The notes: generated by a model from the sequence alone, not told the origin. A DNA stretch of 64,000 bases from Kryptolebias marmoratus (GCF_001649575.2 NC_051435.1:3588854-3652853); one strand, 5' to 3'. Positions 10,021-22,489 are shown, counted from the stretch's first letter. Translations and numbers: made by a program.

Positions 10021-12745
10021 ACTTCAGATATTGTTCACCCACCCAGGAATATTCCCACCAAAATGACTTTATTATCGTCTAATTATCAAGTCTGAGACAG
10101 TTTATTCTCCGTTACTCTGAAAAACTAACTCTTTTTTTCTGTTTAAAATGAATCCTGGGGAGATTAAGGATTGATCAATAATTGAACAGTTTGGTTATGG
10201 AAGCTGAGTTTTTGTTTCTATGAATTATTCTGTGTAAAAAAAGAAATACATACTTGATCTTTGTCACAAGACAAAGTCCCTATACAATGTTTGGAGAGTA
10301 AGAAATTGCAATAAAGTTAATTGTGGTTCAGCACCCTTTGTCCTCAGGGGAAATAATGTTGCTCCGTATTAAATGGGAGATAATGAAGCAAACAAAATGC
10401 AGAAATAATGTTTAAAGATGTGAATAGGAAAATATATGAATATATCTTATATATTTAAATAATATATGTCAAATGCTCTTCAGATACACAGAAGCAGGAT
10501 TACTCAAAAGCGCTTTAAAAGATGACAAGAACATCTGGGTTGTTGGAAGAGAAATGTAAAGAATCAATCAAGACTTTTTGCACATGTGCAGCATTAGGGA
10601 GTACTTTACTTGCTAAAACAGGATACTTTTATGACTTATGAGTCACGTAAAAATACCAATGAGTCATCATTTTTCTTAAAGGACAACATTTGTAGCAAAA
10701 AACAGTTAACCTTTTTTTGCCCCCCCTGCCATGTTACTACATTTATCCTGATAGGAGAAACAATAAACCAGCTCATGTGGCTTTTTTGAATCACATTAGC
10801 TATTATATTTGTTAATTTAAATGACATTTAATCAACTCTGATATCCCAGAAGGGGATCGTTTTGCTGGTCCAATCAGAGAATCAGATCTTCTCTGGCTTT
10901 GGTCTTTTGAAGCTAATTAATTCAATCAAACTGTCTGATTGCACTGATAAAACAATAGTTTTTAGTCTGGTTTCAAAGCTAAGCACAAATCTAACAAAAA
11001 AAAAAAAAATCCTATGTTCACTATAAGACACTGACTGACAATCTCAATAAAGTTGATCAACTGTACAAACTTTCACAATACAAAACAAAAAGAAGTGGTG
11101 GCCACTTGTTATCCAGAAAAAAATCCATGAAAACAGTTGTTAAATCTAAAATTAAAGGAGATAAAACTAACAGAATATTAGTTAAAAGATACAAATATCA
11201 GAACAGTATCTAAAAGCTTAATATAAACAAATAAGCTGAAGTAGATTTCAAAAAGCAGAACATTTTATTTTAATTTGAAGAATTATGAACTCCTTCAAAA
11301 ATAACAAATTTTAAATTAAGTTAAATATAAAAAAAAAAGTTTAAAAGTTACAAAGACAAACATTCAAATATTTTGATATATGAACAGTTAAACTAGCTGA
11401 AAGGACGCTAAAGGAGTCAGAGAACAGGAGTGACCAGAGTTTCTAAAAACAGAAGAAACTATAAACAGTAAAACGGTTTGAATGGAGACTCAATATTATA
11501 ATAATTAAAGCTAGCCAGCGGGCCTGGACACAGACTTCTGCCTCTTTTTCCAAACTCCATGTTTTATGACTAATGTCACGGCAGATAAAGAACTAACTCT
11601 TGATAACTAGAACATCACTTAAAATGACCAGACTATCTCTTTAATTTAAGGTGAATCTGCTTCAGATTGTGCCATTTTCTTCAACATGTCATAAAGGACA
11701 CGTCTCGTCCGTAAGGTTCTTTTAGGTTTTAATTTAATTTCTTTGTTTCCCATCTTATTATGAGAGTTATTATTGTTGTTGTTTATTTCACTTTTCTTAT
11801 GAGTCAGCGTCCTTGTTTTTGATCGTGTTCACGTGTCTTTAAAGCTATTTGTGAGTGTCTGAACAGACAGTCCTGCCTCTCCCTTTGTCTCCTGATAGTT
11901 CCTCTGTTTACTCAGCCTGTTGCCCCCACTGGAGTTATCTGACGACTTTTCCAACCTGTCATCTGTTTGGATTTTTTTTTTTTCGATTACGTGTTTGGAT
12001 TTTTATTTCTTCAGATCTTTTAGATGTCCTCACACATTCGTGCAGTGCCTTTTGATTCCACTTGTAAGTTTGACTCAATTCCATTGTTTTATTTTTGTAG
12101 CTGCCAGCCTCCTGTGGGTTAGATATATTTTTTTAAATTTTAGTAGCAGGTTTTGTTTTGTTTTCACATGGCATCACGCCACACAGAAGGATCCTGAGTC
12201 ATAAAACAGTTTACATACCAAGATATTAAAGGGTACAAATGTATATTTATATCCTAAAAGTGTTATCTGACTGGACTGTGACTAGTTGGCTAATGGCATT
12301 TTTGAGGGAGGTTCCAAAATGTCTCCCAATGTTCACGGTGGTTCTCAATTTCCTCATACGAGTCACAGAGATGCGGGACAAAATAGTCAGAGTTGACGCA
12401 GACATCTCAAACCCACCTGAATTATGTTGTAGGTATCACCAATCCACTTCAAGAAATTTATTTTTACTCTGATAGAAAATATTTGAGAGAAATTTCTTGG
12501 TCTTGAAATATAAATGTGACGGGGGCAGCCAAGTTGTGTACAAAATGAGCCGTGATGAGTACGATGTAGTCAGAGGCTCAAATACGTGCACAACCAAGAA
12601 TGCAGTTTTACAGGTCATGCATATAAAAATAGGCCATGATTTACAAAAACTGGCAATTCAAAATGTGGTCATATGGCTTGCTGGTAACAAACACACAATT
12701 CTATGAGACTGCAATGGGATTTTTGCATATTTTCCTCACAATTTT
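10020..12745. other. Unassigned DNA, partly repeat-like
   Basis: No gene. 10440-10470 and 11140-11400 are very AT-rich. 11700-12180 is pyrimidine-biased on the plus strand and resembles the T/C-rich dispersed class at 1050-1610 and 57170-57560, but is too diverged to bound. Open frames at 11855-12204 derive from this biased composition. Confidence 0.35.
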
Positions 12746-12747
12746 CC

Positions 12748-12800
12748 TCAATTTTGAGCCGTCAACTAGTCTCCAACAGTTGCAGCCCAGCGAGAAACTA
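12748..12800 (-). repeat. Fragment of the fold-back element family
   Basis: The words 'caactagtctccaacagttg' and 'cagcccagcgag' match, with a few changes, the right arm of the fold-back element at 34203-34265 ('caactcgtctctcaacagtc', 'gcagctcaggaag'). Only one arm is recognisable here. Confidence 0.5.
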
Positions 12801-12821
12801 CCTTCACTGTGCTGAAGTTAG

Positions 12822-12852
12822 GACTTCCCAATGTATTGTGATTCGGGAAGTC
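12822..12852. other. Short perfect hairpin
   Basis: GACTTCCC (12822-12829) and GGGAAGTC (12845-12852) are exact reverse complements around a 15-base loop. It lies just beyond the fold-back fragment. Function unknown; it may be a remnant of the same element. Confidence 0.4.
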
Positions 12853-13712
12853 TGGCACATCTAGTTTTATTTTTCGTCAGTAAATTGCAGTATAAATAGT
12901 GATGGGGATTTGATATGCAAGGAGAATGGTCTTATAGATGGAACATAGTTAGCACCCTGTTGGCAGCTTCATTTTTAGTTACATAGAAGCATGCAGCTTT
13001 ACGTGTAACAGAGAATATTTGTTGTACCTTTGCTGCAGCTTCACAGCAGGTTGTGTTACCTGATACTTGTGTACAGAACAGCTCTGACTATAATTACACT
13101 CCTCCAAGTCCAGCCTGCAGTATCTAAACTTACATCAAGTTCCAAATCATTTCATTTGGATGAAGGTATGTAAAGAAGTGGCAGCCTAGGGATTTTTAAA
13201 GACATATCTGTATGTTGATGCATTCCCCCCAACAAAGAAATGTCTCCCAGAAAAGTTTGCATGCTCAAACTGAATCCTGGCAGCCTCATAGCCTGATAGA
13301 GCTGCATTTCACAGAAGGCACAATAAAACACCGTAGACTCCAGCAAACAGGCAGGAAAACATCTTCAAAAGGAGAAATTTATCCCTGAAATGACCCCACA
13401 CCAACTGTGCTGCTGTCACTCACTGTTTCCGCAAAGCTCGTGCATGACAAAACTCCTACTCAAGAGGTGGCGCCAAAGACACAGCAGACAAAGAAGACTT
13501 TAAGGACAAAAAAAGCAAAACCCAACAAGGAATCATGTTTTGATGTGATGCTGTGTGAGAAGTTTTGCTCTTATCTGTACAATTTATCCCTTGGGGACTG
13601 TAAGGGCACAAAAAATGTGAGAAATTCACTCAGGCTTGTTTTCTTTTTAACAGATAGTTAAGAAACCATTGCCTTATCCCCACCAATTGGTCTGGAGGGG
13701 GAAACTTTAGAC

Positions 13713-13905
13713 TGGTGATGTCCATATAAGGGCCACTAGTTAATCTGATCCAACATACCTGATTCAATGGTTATATTACATCCTCAGCATGCCTCAAGTT
13801 CTGTACAGCCTGTTAATCACATTCATTGAGGTGTGCTGAAGCAGAAAAACCTAAAATATGCAGGATAGTGGCCCCTGAGGACCAGGACTGGACACTTTTT
13901 TTCTG
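13713..13905. mobile_element. Palindromic miniature transposon (fish GTGTCCA-type)
   Basis: The left half begins '...ggtgatgtccatataagggcc', the right half ends '...tgaggaccaggactggacac'. Between them run 'ccaacatacctgattcaatg' and, inverted, 'tgaggtgtgctgaagcag' and 'cctaaaatatgcaggatagt'. This overall palindrome, with 'ggcc...aggaccaggactggacac' at the end, is a very common non-autonomous DNA element of teleosts; I assign it from memory. No protein is encoded. A second half-copy lies at 18985-19075. Confidence 0.6.
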
Positions 13906-13909
13906 TGGA

Positions 13910-14460
13910 CTGATGAGTTCATTAAGTATTTTCCCCATAAAGCTGAAGGAAAGAAGAAGCAACAACTCTGTATCTACTTGTTGTTGTTGTTGTTTTCCAA
14001 CTTAAGTTACTGGAATGCAAAGTTTCAGTTTGAGACTACAATAGTTTGATTTATGTTTTCTCCTGTTGATGAAAACATACTGGCACACAAAGCTTGGTTT
14101 GGCTCATTGACTTGTGCATTAATATGACAAAGAACAGTGGGATTGTGATGGCGGGTTTGTATAGCTGACAGATGGCCTGTGAGTGAATTGTGTTACATAA
14201 TTAAGTCATACATTTAATTTATTTTTTGTCATTATCACATGTACAATTAATTTTTTTTAAGAAAGCCATCCAGTCGATGCATCCCTCATAAAATAGAAAT
14301 CACAAAACATTCTAAAAATCAACAATAAAATAATTCATAATAGCCATAAAACAATAAAGAAAATAAAACAATTGAAAAATGCTTTGGTAAAAAAAGATTT
14401 TCGAAAAAAGAATTAAAAATTAAGAACAAGCATATGAGCAGGCGTTCTATTTAAATTGTA
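13910..14460. other. Unassigned AT-rich DNA with a (TTG)n run
   Basis: A short TTG microsatellite at 13979-13995 and very AT-rich sequence at 14210-14460. No gene seen. Confidence 0.5.
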
Positions 14461-14464
14461 CATT

Positions 14465-14833
14465 TTCTTACTGCAGCTCAGGTTCTAGTTTTAGCTCTGT
14501 TGAGTTCAGTAATTGCTGATGGATTCTGTTTATCCTTGGTTTAACTCTTGTGTACCTTCTTCCCGATGGTAACAGTTCAAACAGTCCATGTCCAGGGTGA
14601 GAAGTGTCCCTCAGGAGGCAGTGGAAACTGTGGAGTTCTTCCAATGAGAGGCGAGGGCAGCCCACTATCTTCTGGGCTGTGACTCTGGAGCGCTTTCCTC
14701 TGAACCACTGTAATGTTGTTTCTCCTGAGCATTTTCAGGAAGTGCAGTGTCTGCTGAGCCTTGTTCAGACTTCAGGTCAGATCCTCTTCTATGTGGACTC
14801 CCAAGAAGCAGAAGTCTGCCACCTTCTCCACAC
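14465..14833 (-). pseudogene. LINE ORF2 C-terminal fragment (L2/CR1-like), dead
   Basis: Read on the minus strand, the segment starts with the RT-thumb-like peptide VEKVADFCFLGV (about 14833 downward), passes through 'LNKAQQTLHFLKMLRR' in a shifted frame, and ends with DTSHPGHGLFELLPSGRRY (about 14540-14610) followed by a basic stretch. These blocks are typical of the C-terminus of fish LINE ORF2 proteins: the region after the reverse-transcriptase catalytic core. The copy is 5'-truncated, with several frame changes and stops, so it is non-functional. Clade assignment to L2/CR1 is tentative. Its 5' end is abutted by an inverted duplicate of its first 39 bp. Confidence 0.75.
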
Positions 14834-14891
14834 AGTCCCTCCAGCAGGAACGGTGTGGAGAAGGTGGCAGACTTCTATTTCCTAGGAGTCC
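14795..14891. repeat. 39-bp inverted duplication at LINE 5' junction
   Basis: Arms at 14795-14833 and 14853-14891 are reverse complements at 35 of 39 positions, separated by 19 bp. Both arms encode the same LINE peptide, VEKVADF-C/Y-FLGV, on opposite strands. Such an inverted 5' end is what twin-primed reverse transcription or head-to-head insertion can leave. Confidence 0.8.
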
Positions 14892-14892
14892 A

Positions 14893-15610
14893 AAACATTA
14901 ATCTGGGTTCTTAATAATGTTTAGAACTTCATTTTTATATGGTACACAAATGTCACATAATATAATTTTCCCTTTTCCATATTCAAAATGTCATCTGTAA
15001 CACACTCATCTAAGTCTATCAGGAGAACTGGTGATTGCTTCCAGCGAGGAAACAGCACCTGCTAAAAGAGCAGATTTTTTATTTCAATTTAGCAACAGAC
15101 AACGTCATAGCAGCCTCTTATTTGGGTGTATTAATAATAGAGGTAATGTTAATACTGAAAGAGAATTAAATAGGCCCCAAGGATCTGCTTTTGATTGCGT
15201 GTAATGAATTCTGCAGTATCAGGCTATTGTTCTTCTTAATGAAAAGAGAGTGACTGTGGATGGGCAAAGGCACAGATTAGATTAATAGATCACACAGAAT
15301 TGAACTCAATTTTTAAAGGCATAATGAGCAGTCAGTTTTCTATGCAGCATGATGTGAGCAACTTTCAACTATTGCATCCAGCTTGAAATTAAAGCAGAAG
15401 CTGATGAAGACCAAAAAATGATAGAAAAAAAAATGTCCACCTGGAGATTGAAATACTTTTATGAGTGCTGTTGGTTCAGTAATTACTACAGTAGCTGTCT
15501 AATGATGTACTTAATTACTTTTTGATCTAGAAGTCATCCATTAAAACATGCTACTGGGTAAATACCTTATTATCACAGTTTGTCAGACATCTAAATTAAG
15601 TTGCTGTAAA
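14893..15610. other. Unassigned DNA
   Basis: No gene or recognised repeat between the LINE fragment and the Rex3-like 3' end. Confidence 0.45.
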
Positions 15611-15615
15611 CAAGT

Positions 15616-15985
15616 ACCATCCATCCATCCATCCATGTTCTTCTTTTTAATCATTGTTGGTTCACAGGGTCTCCAGATTCAGAAAGGAAACCCAGTCATT
15701 CCTCTTATCAACAACACTCTCCAGCTCTTCCTGGGGGATCCCGAGGCGCTGCCAGGACAGAAAGAAGATTCATCCAGAGAGTTCTGAATCTGCCCTGGTG
15801 TCTCCTCCTAAAGAGACGTGCCTGAAAAACCTCAAGAGGGAGGCACCCAGGAGGCATCCTAATCAGATGCCCAAACCACCTCAGCTTTTGGGTGAGGAGC
15901 AGCAGCTCTACAGCTCCCCCAAGATGACAGACTTCTTCAGTCCATTACGAAGACTTACCCCACCGATCACTGAGCTATTGTAGAA
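15616..15985 (-). mobile_element. Rex3-like (RTE clade) retrotransposon 3' end, 5'-truncated
   Basis: On the minus strand the segment encodes QKLRWFGHLIRMPPG (about 15845-15890), then a basic R-rich stretch, then RLGIPQEELE after a frame change, stop codons, and finally a tail of GGAT repeats (the CCAT run at 15618-15635 on the plus strand). An ORF C-terminus directly followed by a minimal 3' UTR made of GATG/GGAT repeats is what is known for fish Rex3. The frame is broken and the element is heavily 5'-truncated, hence inactive. The open frames on the plus strand here are antisense shadows. Confidence 0.75.
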
Positions 15986-16099
15986 GTCTGATTGTTTAAT
16001 TATTCTATGTAATTTTGCTTTCTGTTTTACATTAATGAATTTAAACCAGGATGGGATATGAAAAGTTAAAATAGACTTACTCAGGGATATGCAAATTAA

Positions 16100-16860
16100 G
16101 TTAAGTGTGCTCCTGCTGACATGAAAGGTCTTTCATTTCTTCACCAGGCAGAAATGTTGTTGGACCTTCTTGTAAACTGAGTCAACATGCTGTTTGTGTC
16201 CATCTCTGTTTCAAGGTACTTAAAAGAGTCCACCTGCTCTACCTGCTGGCCCTGGTTGATCAGTCTCTGGTGTTTTGGCTTGACCCCTGCAGCACTGTTC
16301 CTTTGTTTGTTTTTGAAATGTTCAGCTCCAGCAAGGTGTAGGAGAATGTCAGAAGGAGACTGTGGACTGTCTTCTGGTAGCAGGACAGAGCATCCGATCC
16401 AATCAGGTGTGCCACCAGGACCAACATCTGCATATTTAAAAAGAACCATTCCTTCAATTTTGCATGAAATAGGATTTATATAAATGGAGAAGAGAATGAG
16501 AGATAAAATACATCCTTAGGGGAGTCCTGTTTTTAAGGCCAATTTCTTCGATTTGAATCCATTTAAAAACACTTTTGTGGTCTGTCTAATAAAAATCACA
16601 GAATCCACAAAATCAAACTTAAATGAACCTGAAAATCAGACAAATATTGCAGCAAGTTATTAATTTTAGCAGTATTAAAAGCAGAATGCTAAAATGAGGA
16701 TGGACTGAGCCCAGATTTCACACGACCATGTCGTGCAAGGTTGCAAGGTTGCATCCTCCACGCCGTGTCTTGATTTGTAGGCAAACTAGTGGATCCAGTT
16801 ATGTCGTGAACTTATGAATGTTTTGCTCTTTCCATTCAGAACATTCCTCCACCACCCATC
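16100..16860 (-). pseudogene. LINE reverse-transcriptase fragment (L2/CR1-like), dead
   Basis: Minus-strand reading recovers the RT core in order, with frame changes. A 'LDPL' plus 'RRG' block lies near 16740-16800. A 'LDFLIRQT' region lies near 16580-16610, and a decayed 'G-P-G-C-I-L-S' block near 16490-16530. The catalytic box reads YADV at 16423-16434, where YADD is expected, and the frame slips immediately after. It is followed by AHLIGSDALSCYQKTV in the next frame, VEQVDSFKYLE near 16230, and KKVQQHFCLVKK near 16110-16150. The loss of the second Asp and the slips make it inactive. It overlaps in ORF position with the fragment at 14465-14833 (both contain the 'VE-V--F-YL' block), so they are two insertions. 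Confidence 0.7.
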
Positions 16861-18530
16861 CAACCTCCAGGTTCTCACTGAGGATGCTGAACCAACTTTC
16901 ACTTTGGAAAACTACCAACATCTATGAGGGTTTTTTCAGAGCAGGAACATTATATGTTTTCTTTTAGCTTCGCGTTTACATTGATGGCAGATAGTATCAT
17001 AAATATGAACAAAATGTAATTTATATGTGTCTATTTAAAACAAATCTAATGGCAATACAATATAATATTAGACAAAGAGTAAAAAGACAAGGAAAAGTTT
17101 AATAATCATTTCAGGAAAATCCAACACAATTCAGACAAAGCCAGACAAATAAATGATTATGTACTGAAGAAGAAAAAAAGAAGAAGAAATATTGAGTTTA
17201 GGTTAAGATTTACATCAGATTGTAAAGATAATGTTTTGTTGTGTAGTTTTTCTGCAGTCTAATGTCCCTAGTGCAGGACACTGGTCAATAAAGTGGTTGG
17301 AAGTCTGATCCCACTCTGTGGTTTGGACTCCATTTGTCTCCTAAACCACAGTTTTCTTTAGCATAAGCACTGCGTAAAATGAGAAGTCACCTCAGACAAG
17401 GCCACTGGGCTAAGTACATCATTTATATTATGTAATTTATCCCTATCACATTCTATTCATAGCTGATTAAATCACATATCTTCCCTGCTGGAAAAGAAAA
17501 AGGTCAAGGAGTCATTCTGAGGGTGACTTTAAAAGATCACTGTGCTAACGCTGTGTGATATGTGTTTAATTGAAGTTTTCCATTAACACCAAGACCCTGC
17601 GTTCATCCATCATACATGATCAGAAATGTAACAAGTTGTGTTTAAATAAAGGTGCATGTATGTGTATTTTTTAATGAAGAACGTGTATTTTGATGATTTA
17701 TGGTGTTTTTAAATACACAAAACCTATGCTCAAAGTGTTTTTAAACCATATGTTACTGTAGACATTCATCAAAGCAGTGTTTACCCATTCTAATTTCAGG
17801 AAGTGTCTCCTTGCTGCTAAAATTGCACTTGATTTCTTTCCAGCAGAACAATGAATTCAGCAACAACTGCCCAGGAATAGCACAAACAACAACGTAAAGA
17901 CCTGACTGTTACTTTTCCATGCTTCTATTTGATCCAACATTTATAAGATTCATCAAAACAATGCATATTTACAGGAGTGCCACTGTGCAGCTGTTGGGTT
18001 CAAATGATTAAACGCTAATGTCTCAATGCTAGACACCACAGGACACCCACAGAGGGAATAAGAAGGGTCTGTAACAATGAAGGGTATTTACAGTCTCTCC
18101 TTCCTGCTCACATTATTGATTAAAATCATTATTTTATCAGTAAGACTTTATAAAAGTTTTGCCAAGTATTTGTACACGTAAGGCCTCCTTCAAACAGGAT
18201 GATGATCCAAATAAGTTGTCTATGACCTCCACGACCCAGAAAAGCTCTCTTGCACATTCACGCTTTATGCATTTGCCGTGTTTTGGACTGCGTCAGGATG
18301 CAGCTACAGCTATATCCTAGGCATAAGGCTAATGTGTGCCACCTTCACCACCATGCACCTTCAGGTCCTCAATAAGCTGCCACCATGGTGATAAACCACC
18401 ACAACCTCACTATTTATGATCGGGATGTTTGAACAACTCCAAGTTTTTAGTTGAACCAAAATTCCGTCATTAAAATTCTTACGTGAGTTAAAAGCAGGGG
18501 CCACATTTCTCCAATATTAGCTTCTCTCCA
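16860..18530. other. Unassigned DNA
   Basis: No gene. 16960-17220 is AT- and purine-rich. Nothing else recognised. Confidence 0.4.
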
Positions 18531-18534
18531 TTGT

Positions 18535-18870
18535 CACAACCTGGCTCAGGGATTGTGACAAAACAAAGGGAAACGGACACAAGGACGATATTTCAAATAT
18601 TTAAAAGCAATGGAAAAAAAAGGAAAGCAAACCTGTCAAGAAAAATTTAAGTTAACCAAACCCAGGTAAGCTAAACTAGTATAACCAAGACAAACCATAA
18701 CCAAAGGAGGATAAACAAGGAGGGGGTTAGGCTTCCTTGTGCCACACAACACCTATCTGTTTTATACCAGACCAAATCAGCCAATCAGGTGTTCCCAATA
18801 ACTACCTGCTGTATTCAACAGAGCCGCACCTGCAGCAGCTCCATCAGTCACCTGACAGGCTCGTTACACC
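18535..18870 (-). repeat. Dispersed repeat, family not named
   Basis: Starts with the local palindrome GTCACAA...TTGTGAC around 'cctggctcaggga' (18533-18561), runs through purine-rich sequence, and ends with 'agccaatcaggtg', 'agagccgcacctgcagcag' and 'catcagtcacctgacagg' (to about 18862). I have seen this ordered set of words as a dispersed repeat in fish genomes; class (LTR or DNA) uncertain. Confidence 0.4.
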
Positions 18871-18984
18871 ATTGGCTCACTGTAAAATACAGAATATATT
18901 TATTTTTTTTGTGTACTAGGTAGGAAGGTTGGAACAAGACAGTAACTTGGTGTTTGTTACCGTATCTTTCCAGGAAATGTTGAG

Positions 18985-19075
18985 AATGTGAAAGAGACAG
19001 AAGCAGGGTTGGAGCAGGGAAACATCTAAAACATGCAGGACAACGGACTCCAAAAACCAGGTCTGAGGACGTCTG
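18985..19075. repeat. Half-copy of palindromic miniature transposon
   Basis: 'ggttggagcagggaaacatc', 'taaaacatgcaggacaacgg' and 'aaaccaggtctgaggacgtc' correspond to the right half of the element at 13713-13905. The left half is not visible here. Confidence 0.55.
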
Positions 19076-19079
19076 ATTT

Positions 19080-21095
19080 ACAGAATGCCCATGGAGTAAA
19101 CAAATCAGGTGGTTTTATAGGTGGAAGGACAATAAGAAAAAGTTTCATTTGTTTGTCTGATTTGTTTATCTATGTTCAGAGCCATATTTATATCATGATA
19201 AAGGAAAAATAATGATAATAAGAATGTGTTTAATTACAGACAAGTGGTTTGAGATTTCTATTCCTGTTTATAAACGCTCATTAAAAAAGTTGTTAATCTT
19301 TACGAAACAACAATTTATTTTTAAATGAGTGCAGCACAGAATAGGGTGAGCACTTTTTTATTTTACACCTTTCATTAAACAACACCATTCCTTACTTTCC
19401 AACATGTTTTATCATGACAAAAGGCTAAAAAAAGATTTACATCTATGCACGATTGTGTTTATTTTTTCTGCTTTATTTTTGAAGTCATTAAGAGCTCAGA
19501 GAAATACATCTTAATTTATGAAGGAATTGAAGACAGTTTCCTTTTTTTCCCCTTTAAAGCTTTTTGCTCCTGCAGTTGGTAAATCTTATATCCAGAACAT
19601 TACAGAACCAGCCGATTTGTGCCAATCCTGACAGCTTAATCAAGACTTACACCTGTTGTACAAAGAAACCCTCTCAAGAAAAAAAAAATTGCTTTCCACT
19701 TTCCCAGAATCTTTTTTTTATCCTGAAAAGGCTTGCTGTGGTATCTGCTTTGGGTTGATCAATCTTTGACCAGTTAATCCTGTTTAATGTGGGTGCTGTC
19801 TCAGCTATATTCAGAGTTTGTTTTCAGAAATAATGGATGTTAAGCATTTCTAAGCTTCTGTATCGACTCATCTGCAGATGGGTGTAAACTGTGTTAAATG
19901 AGAGCAGAGCTTGTTTGTGTTTACCCACATCTGTAACCAAATGAACAATTAGCAGGTTTGAAGAGCAGATTAGTGTCTTTTTTTTTTCTCAGGGGATTAC
20001 TCTGGATGATTTTCTTTCCTTTTTCAATTTGTCAACTGTTTGGGCGTTAGGGTTGTTCTTGTGAGCTTTTTGGATAATCTGCCAGGTCTTGAAGGCAGGC
20101 CAACAAACAAATTGAGTTATTTGTCTTTTGTTATTTCTCTTTTGTAATTCAGGCTAGTATTTTAGTCCATTTATTTTAATTTATTACAATTTCTTGAGTG
20201 TTAAGCAACATCAAAATGAATTATGCTTGCAACAGTTTTCTTTTTTTCCTGTAAGTAAAGTAATTAGCTCAGAATAAAATGAGGTAGTTTGACAATAAAA
20301 TGTTATTCTTGCAATCAGGGATAATCTGAGACAGAACAGTTTTTTTCCATGATCAATAACAGATGCGTCACTCTCCCACACACCATGGTTTCAGTGTATG
20401 ACTCAAAGTAATGCATAAGTAACCTTTACTGTCAAATCAAGCCTGAGCTGTCACTGTCACTGCAGCTGTGGGCAGCTCTCAGACTCAGCCTCCCCCACAT
20501 TTACTCTGTTCTCAGATATGATCACTTTGTTGCATCTTAATTTTAATAATAATGTTTCACGTTTGCTTTGAGACTGTAAACATCAAGTACTGTTTGTGCA
20601 CACTGAGTATGACACCAACTTTACTTCAGCTTGAAGGTACACACTTACATTAAAACAGAGCAACAACTCATGCTTTCCTTGTCTGCGTCAGCTAACCATT
20701 TGGGACTCTGCTCACAAGCATGCAGTTCAGTTCATGTTAGATTTTGGGTCAGCTGCACCAAAGGTCTCAGGCATTTCATTAGTCTGCAGCCCCTGTACTG
20801 TTTCAGTCACTGAACGAGTGCAAGCACTGTAATCCAGTCTTTGCTTTCTTACTGTAACAGTGCTGAATGTTGGCAGGTTGGTAGTGTTACTTGCCAGAGA
20901 AAGAAATAACCTTCAGTATGAGTTCCTGGTAGCTTGGACGAATGACATGTTCTCCATCTTCTTCTGAAACATTTCCAGCTGATGTTTTACATCAGTCAGG
21001 CATTCTTACAACCAATCAGATCCCTGACTCATCATAATCATGTGAACAAATCAACAAAGTAAAATGACAATGCAAAGTTGTAAAGATAATGAGTC
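19080..21095. other. Unassigned DNA
   Basis: No gene or recognised repeat. 20340-20520 has more balanced composition than its flanks. Confidence 0.4.
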
Positions 21096-21099
21096 AGTG

Positions 21100-21306
21100 G
21101 CTTAGAGCAAGTGTCTGAGTTGAGAGTGAGATCCTCTGAATCTGAGGCCATGGTTCTCAACCAGAAAAAAACAGATTGCTCCTCCAGATTGGAGGCAAGT
21201 TTCTGCCTCAAGCAGAGGAGCTGAAGTATCTCAGTGTTTTGTTCATGAGTGAAGGCAGGAAGGAGCAGGAGATGGACTGATGGATTGGGCTTTGTCTGTA
21301 TTAATC
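21100..21306 (+). pseudogene. Rex3-like RT fragment, plus strand, dead
   Basis: Plus-strand frames give ESEAMVL (about 21138-21160), then after frame slips PQAEELKYLSVLFMSEG-like and QEMD-WIG (about 21205-21285). This is the stretch after the RT catalytic box in Rex3/RTE-like elements. At least two frame changes and two stops are present. Both ends are truncated and no tail is visible. It overlaps in element position with the copy at 35310-35760. Confidence 0.65.
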
Positions 21307-21309
21307 AGG

Positions 21310-22485
21310 TTTTTGCTTTCATAAAATAGCTGTTTAGTGTAATGTTTGGAATAATTGTGTGAATGATGCTGCACCACTTCTTCAGCTCTGGATTCTCTAA
21401 AACAAGACAACAAAATGACAAGAGTTTAATTTTGCTTCGGGTTTGCCTTCGGATTAAATGGACTTCTCTTCCTCTGTTTAGATACAAGGGCTTCAGGAGG
21501 GTTAAGAACATGGTTGCCTTTTTCCAAAAGCCCTCTTGGTTTTATTTTAAACTTTGGTTTGAAAATAATCACCACTTAAGCTTTCTTTAGATCTTGACAT
21601 TAGCATAACTTTAATGCTTTATTTTAATGACATATGCAGCCCATTTAATACATCTCAATTCCTGCATCATTGCTTGCTCCCTAACTATGAGTGTTTAAAG
21701 AAACCAGAGTCAGGCAAAAACAACATGAACTTGATGTTAACAAGTTTTAAACTTTAAACTCCAAATGAAACATTGAAAACAATGATAACATGATACAGAA
21801 GAGTACATTCAGAAAACATATATTTCTTTGCTTTGTGGTAAACAGTTATCATACCCTTGGGTTGAATCACTCATCAGATTGTAAGTCTCTGCTCTGAAAT
21901 GTGCTGTAGAGTGAGTGATGGCCAGCAGTAAATAAGTCCCAACTCCAAACAGCTCATAGTCCTTCCAGCTGTGTGAATTTTACAGCTTTCTGTGATCAAC
22001 ACTGTTCCTTACTGAGCCTGTTGCTCTATTCTGCCAGCATATTCCACCTCAACCTCTTCAGTGAATCTTAAAATTAGACCTATTTTTTCCCAAATGCATA
22101 ATCCCCTTCCTCCCTACATCCTGTCACACAAAACTCCAGGAGGTCTGTTACTCTGTTCACCCAAAAGATGCACATATACGGAGCATGGATGGCAGAAATA
22201 ATGCAAAAACCTTTTTCCGGGCAGGAAGAAATCACTAGATTTTTATGAGCTGTTTTTGGCTAGTGATGAAGCAAAATACTGGATGATAAGATGGGTGGAA
22301 AATAAAAAACAGGTGAATTTCTGACATTGATTCAAGGTCAGCCAGCTCACTTGTAAAGCAACCACAACTGGTGTTGGAATCAAAACTCTGAAGAAGTCTA
22401 AAGATCGGCTTAAAAAAAAGACAGCAGATGCAGAGAAAAGGCCATTTTAAAAACAGCTTCATAAGAAAATTAGGGATAAAATACG
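21310..22485. other. Unassigned DNA
   Basis: No gene or recognised repeat. Open frames at 21305-21590 on both strands are short and featureless. Confidence 0.4.
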
Positions 22486-22489
22486 CGTT

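Noticed and set aside
15654..15983. 109-codon plus-strand frame
   Set aside because: Antisense shadow of the Rex3-like coding fragment on the minus strand.
20280..20296. 'tgaggtagtttgaca', let-7-like start
   Set aside because: Only the seed-like 'tgaggtag' agrees, and no complementary arm is visible nearby.
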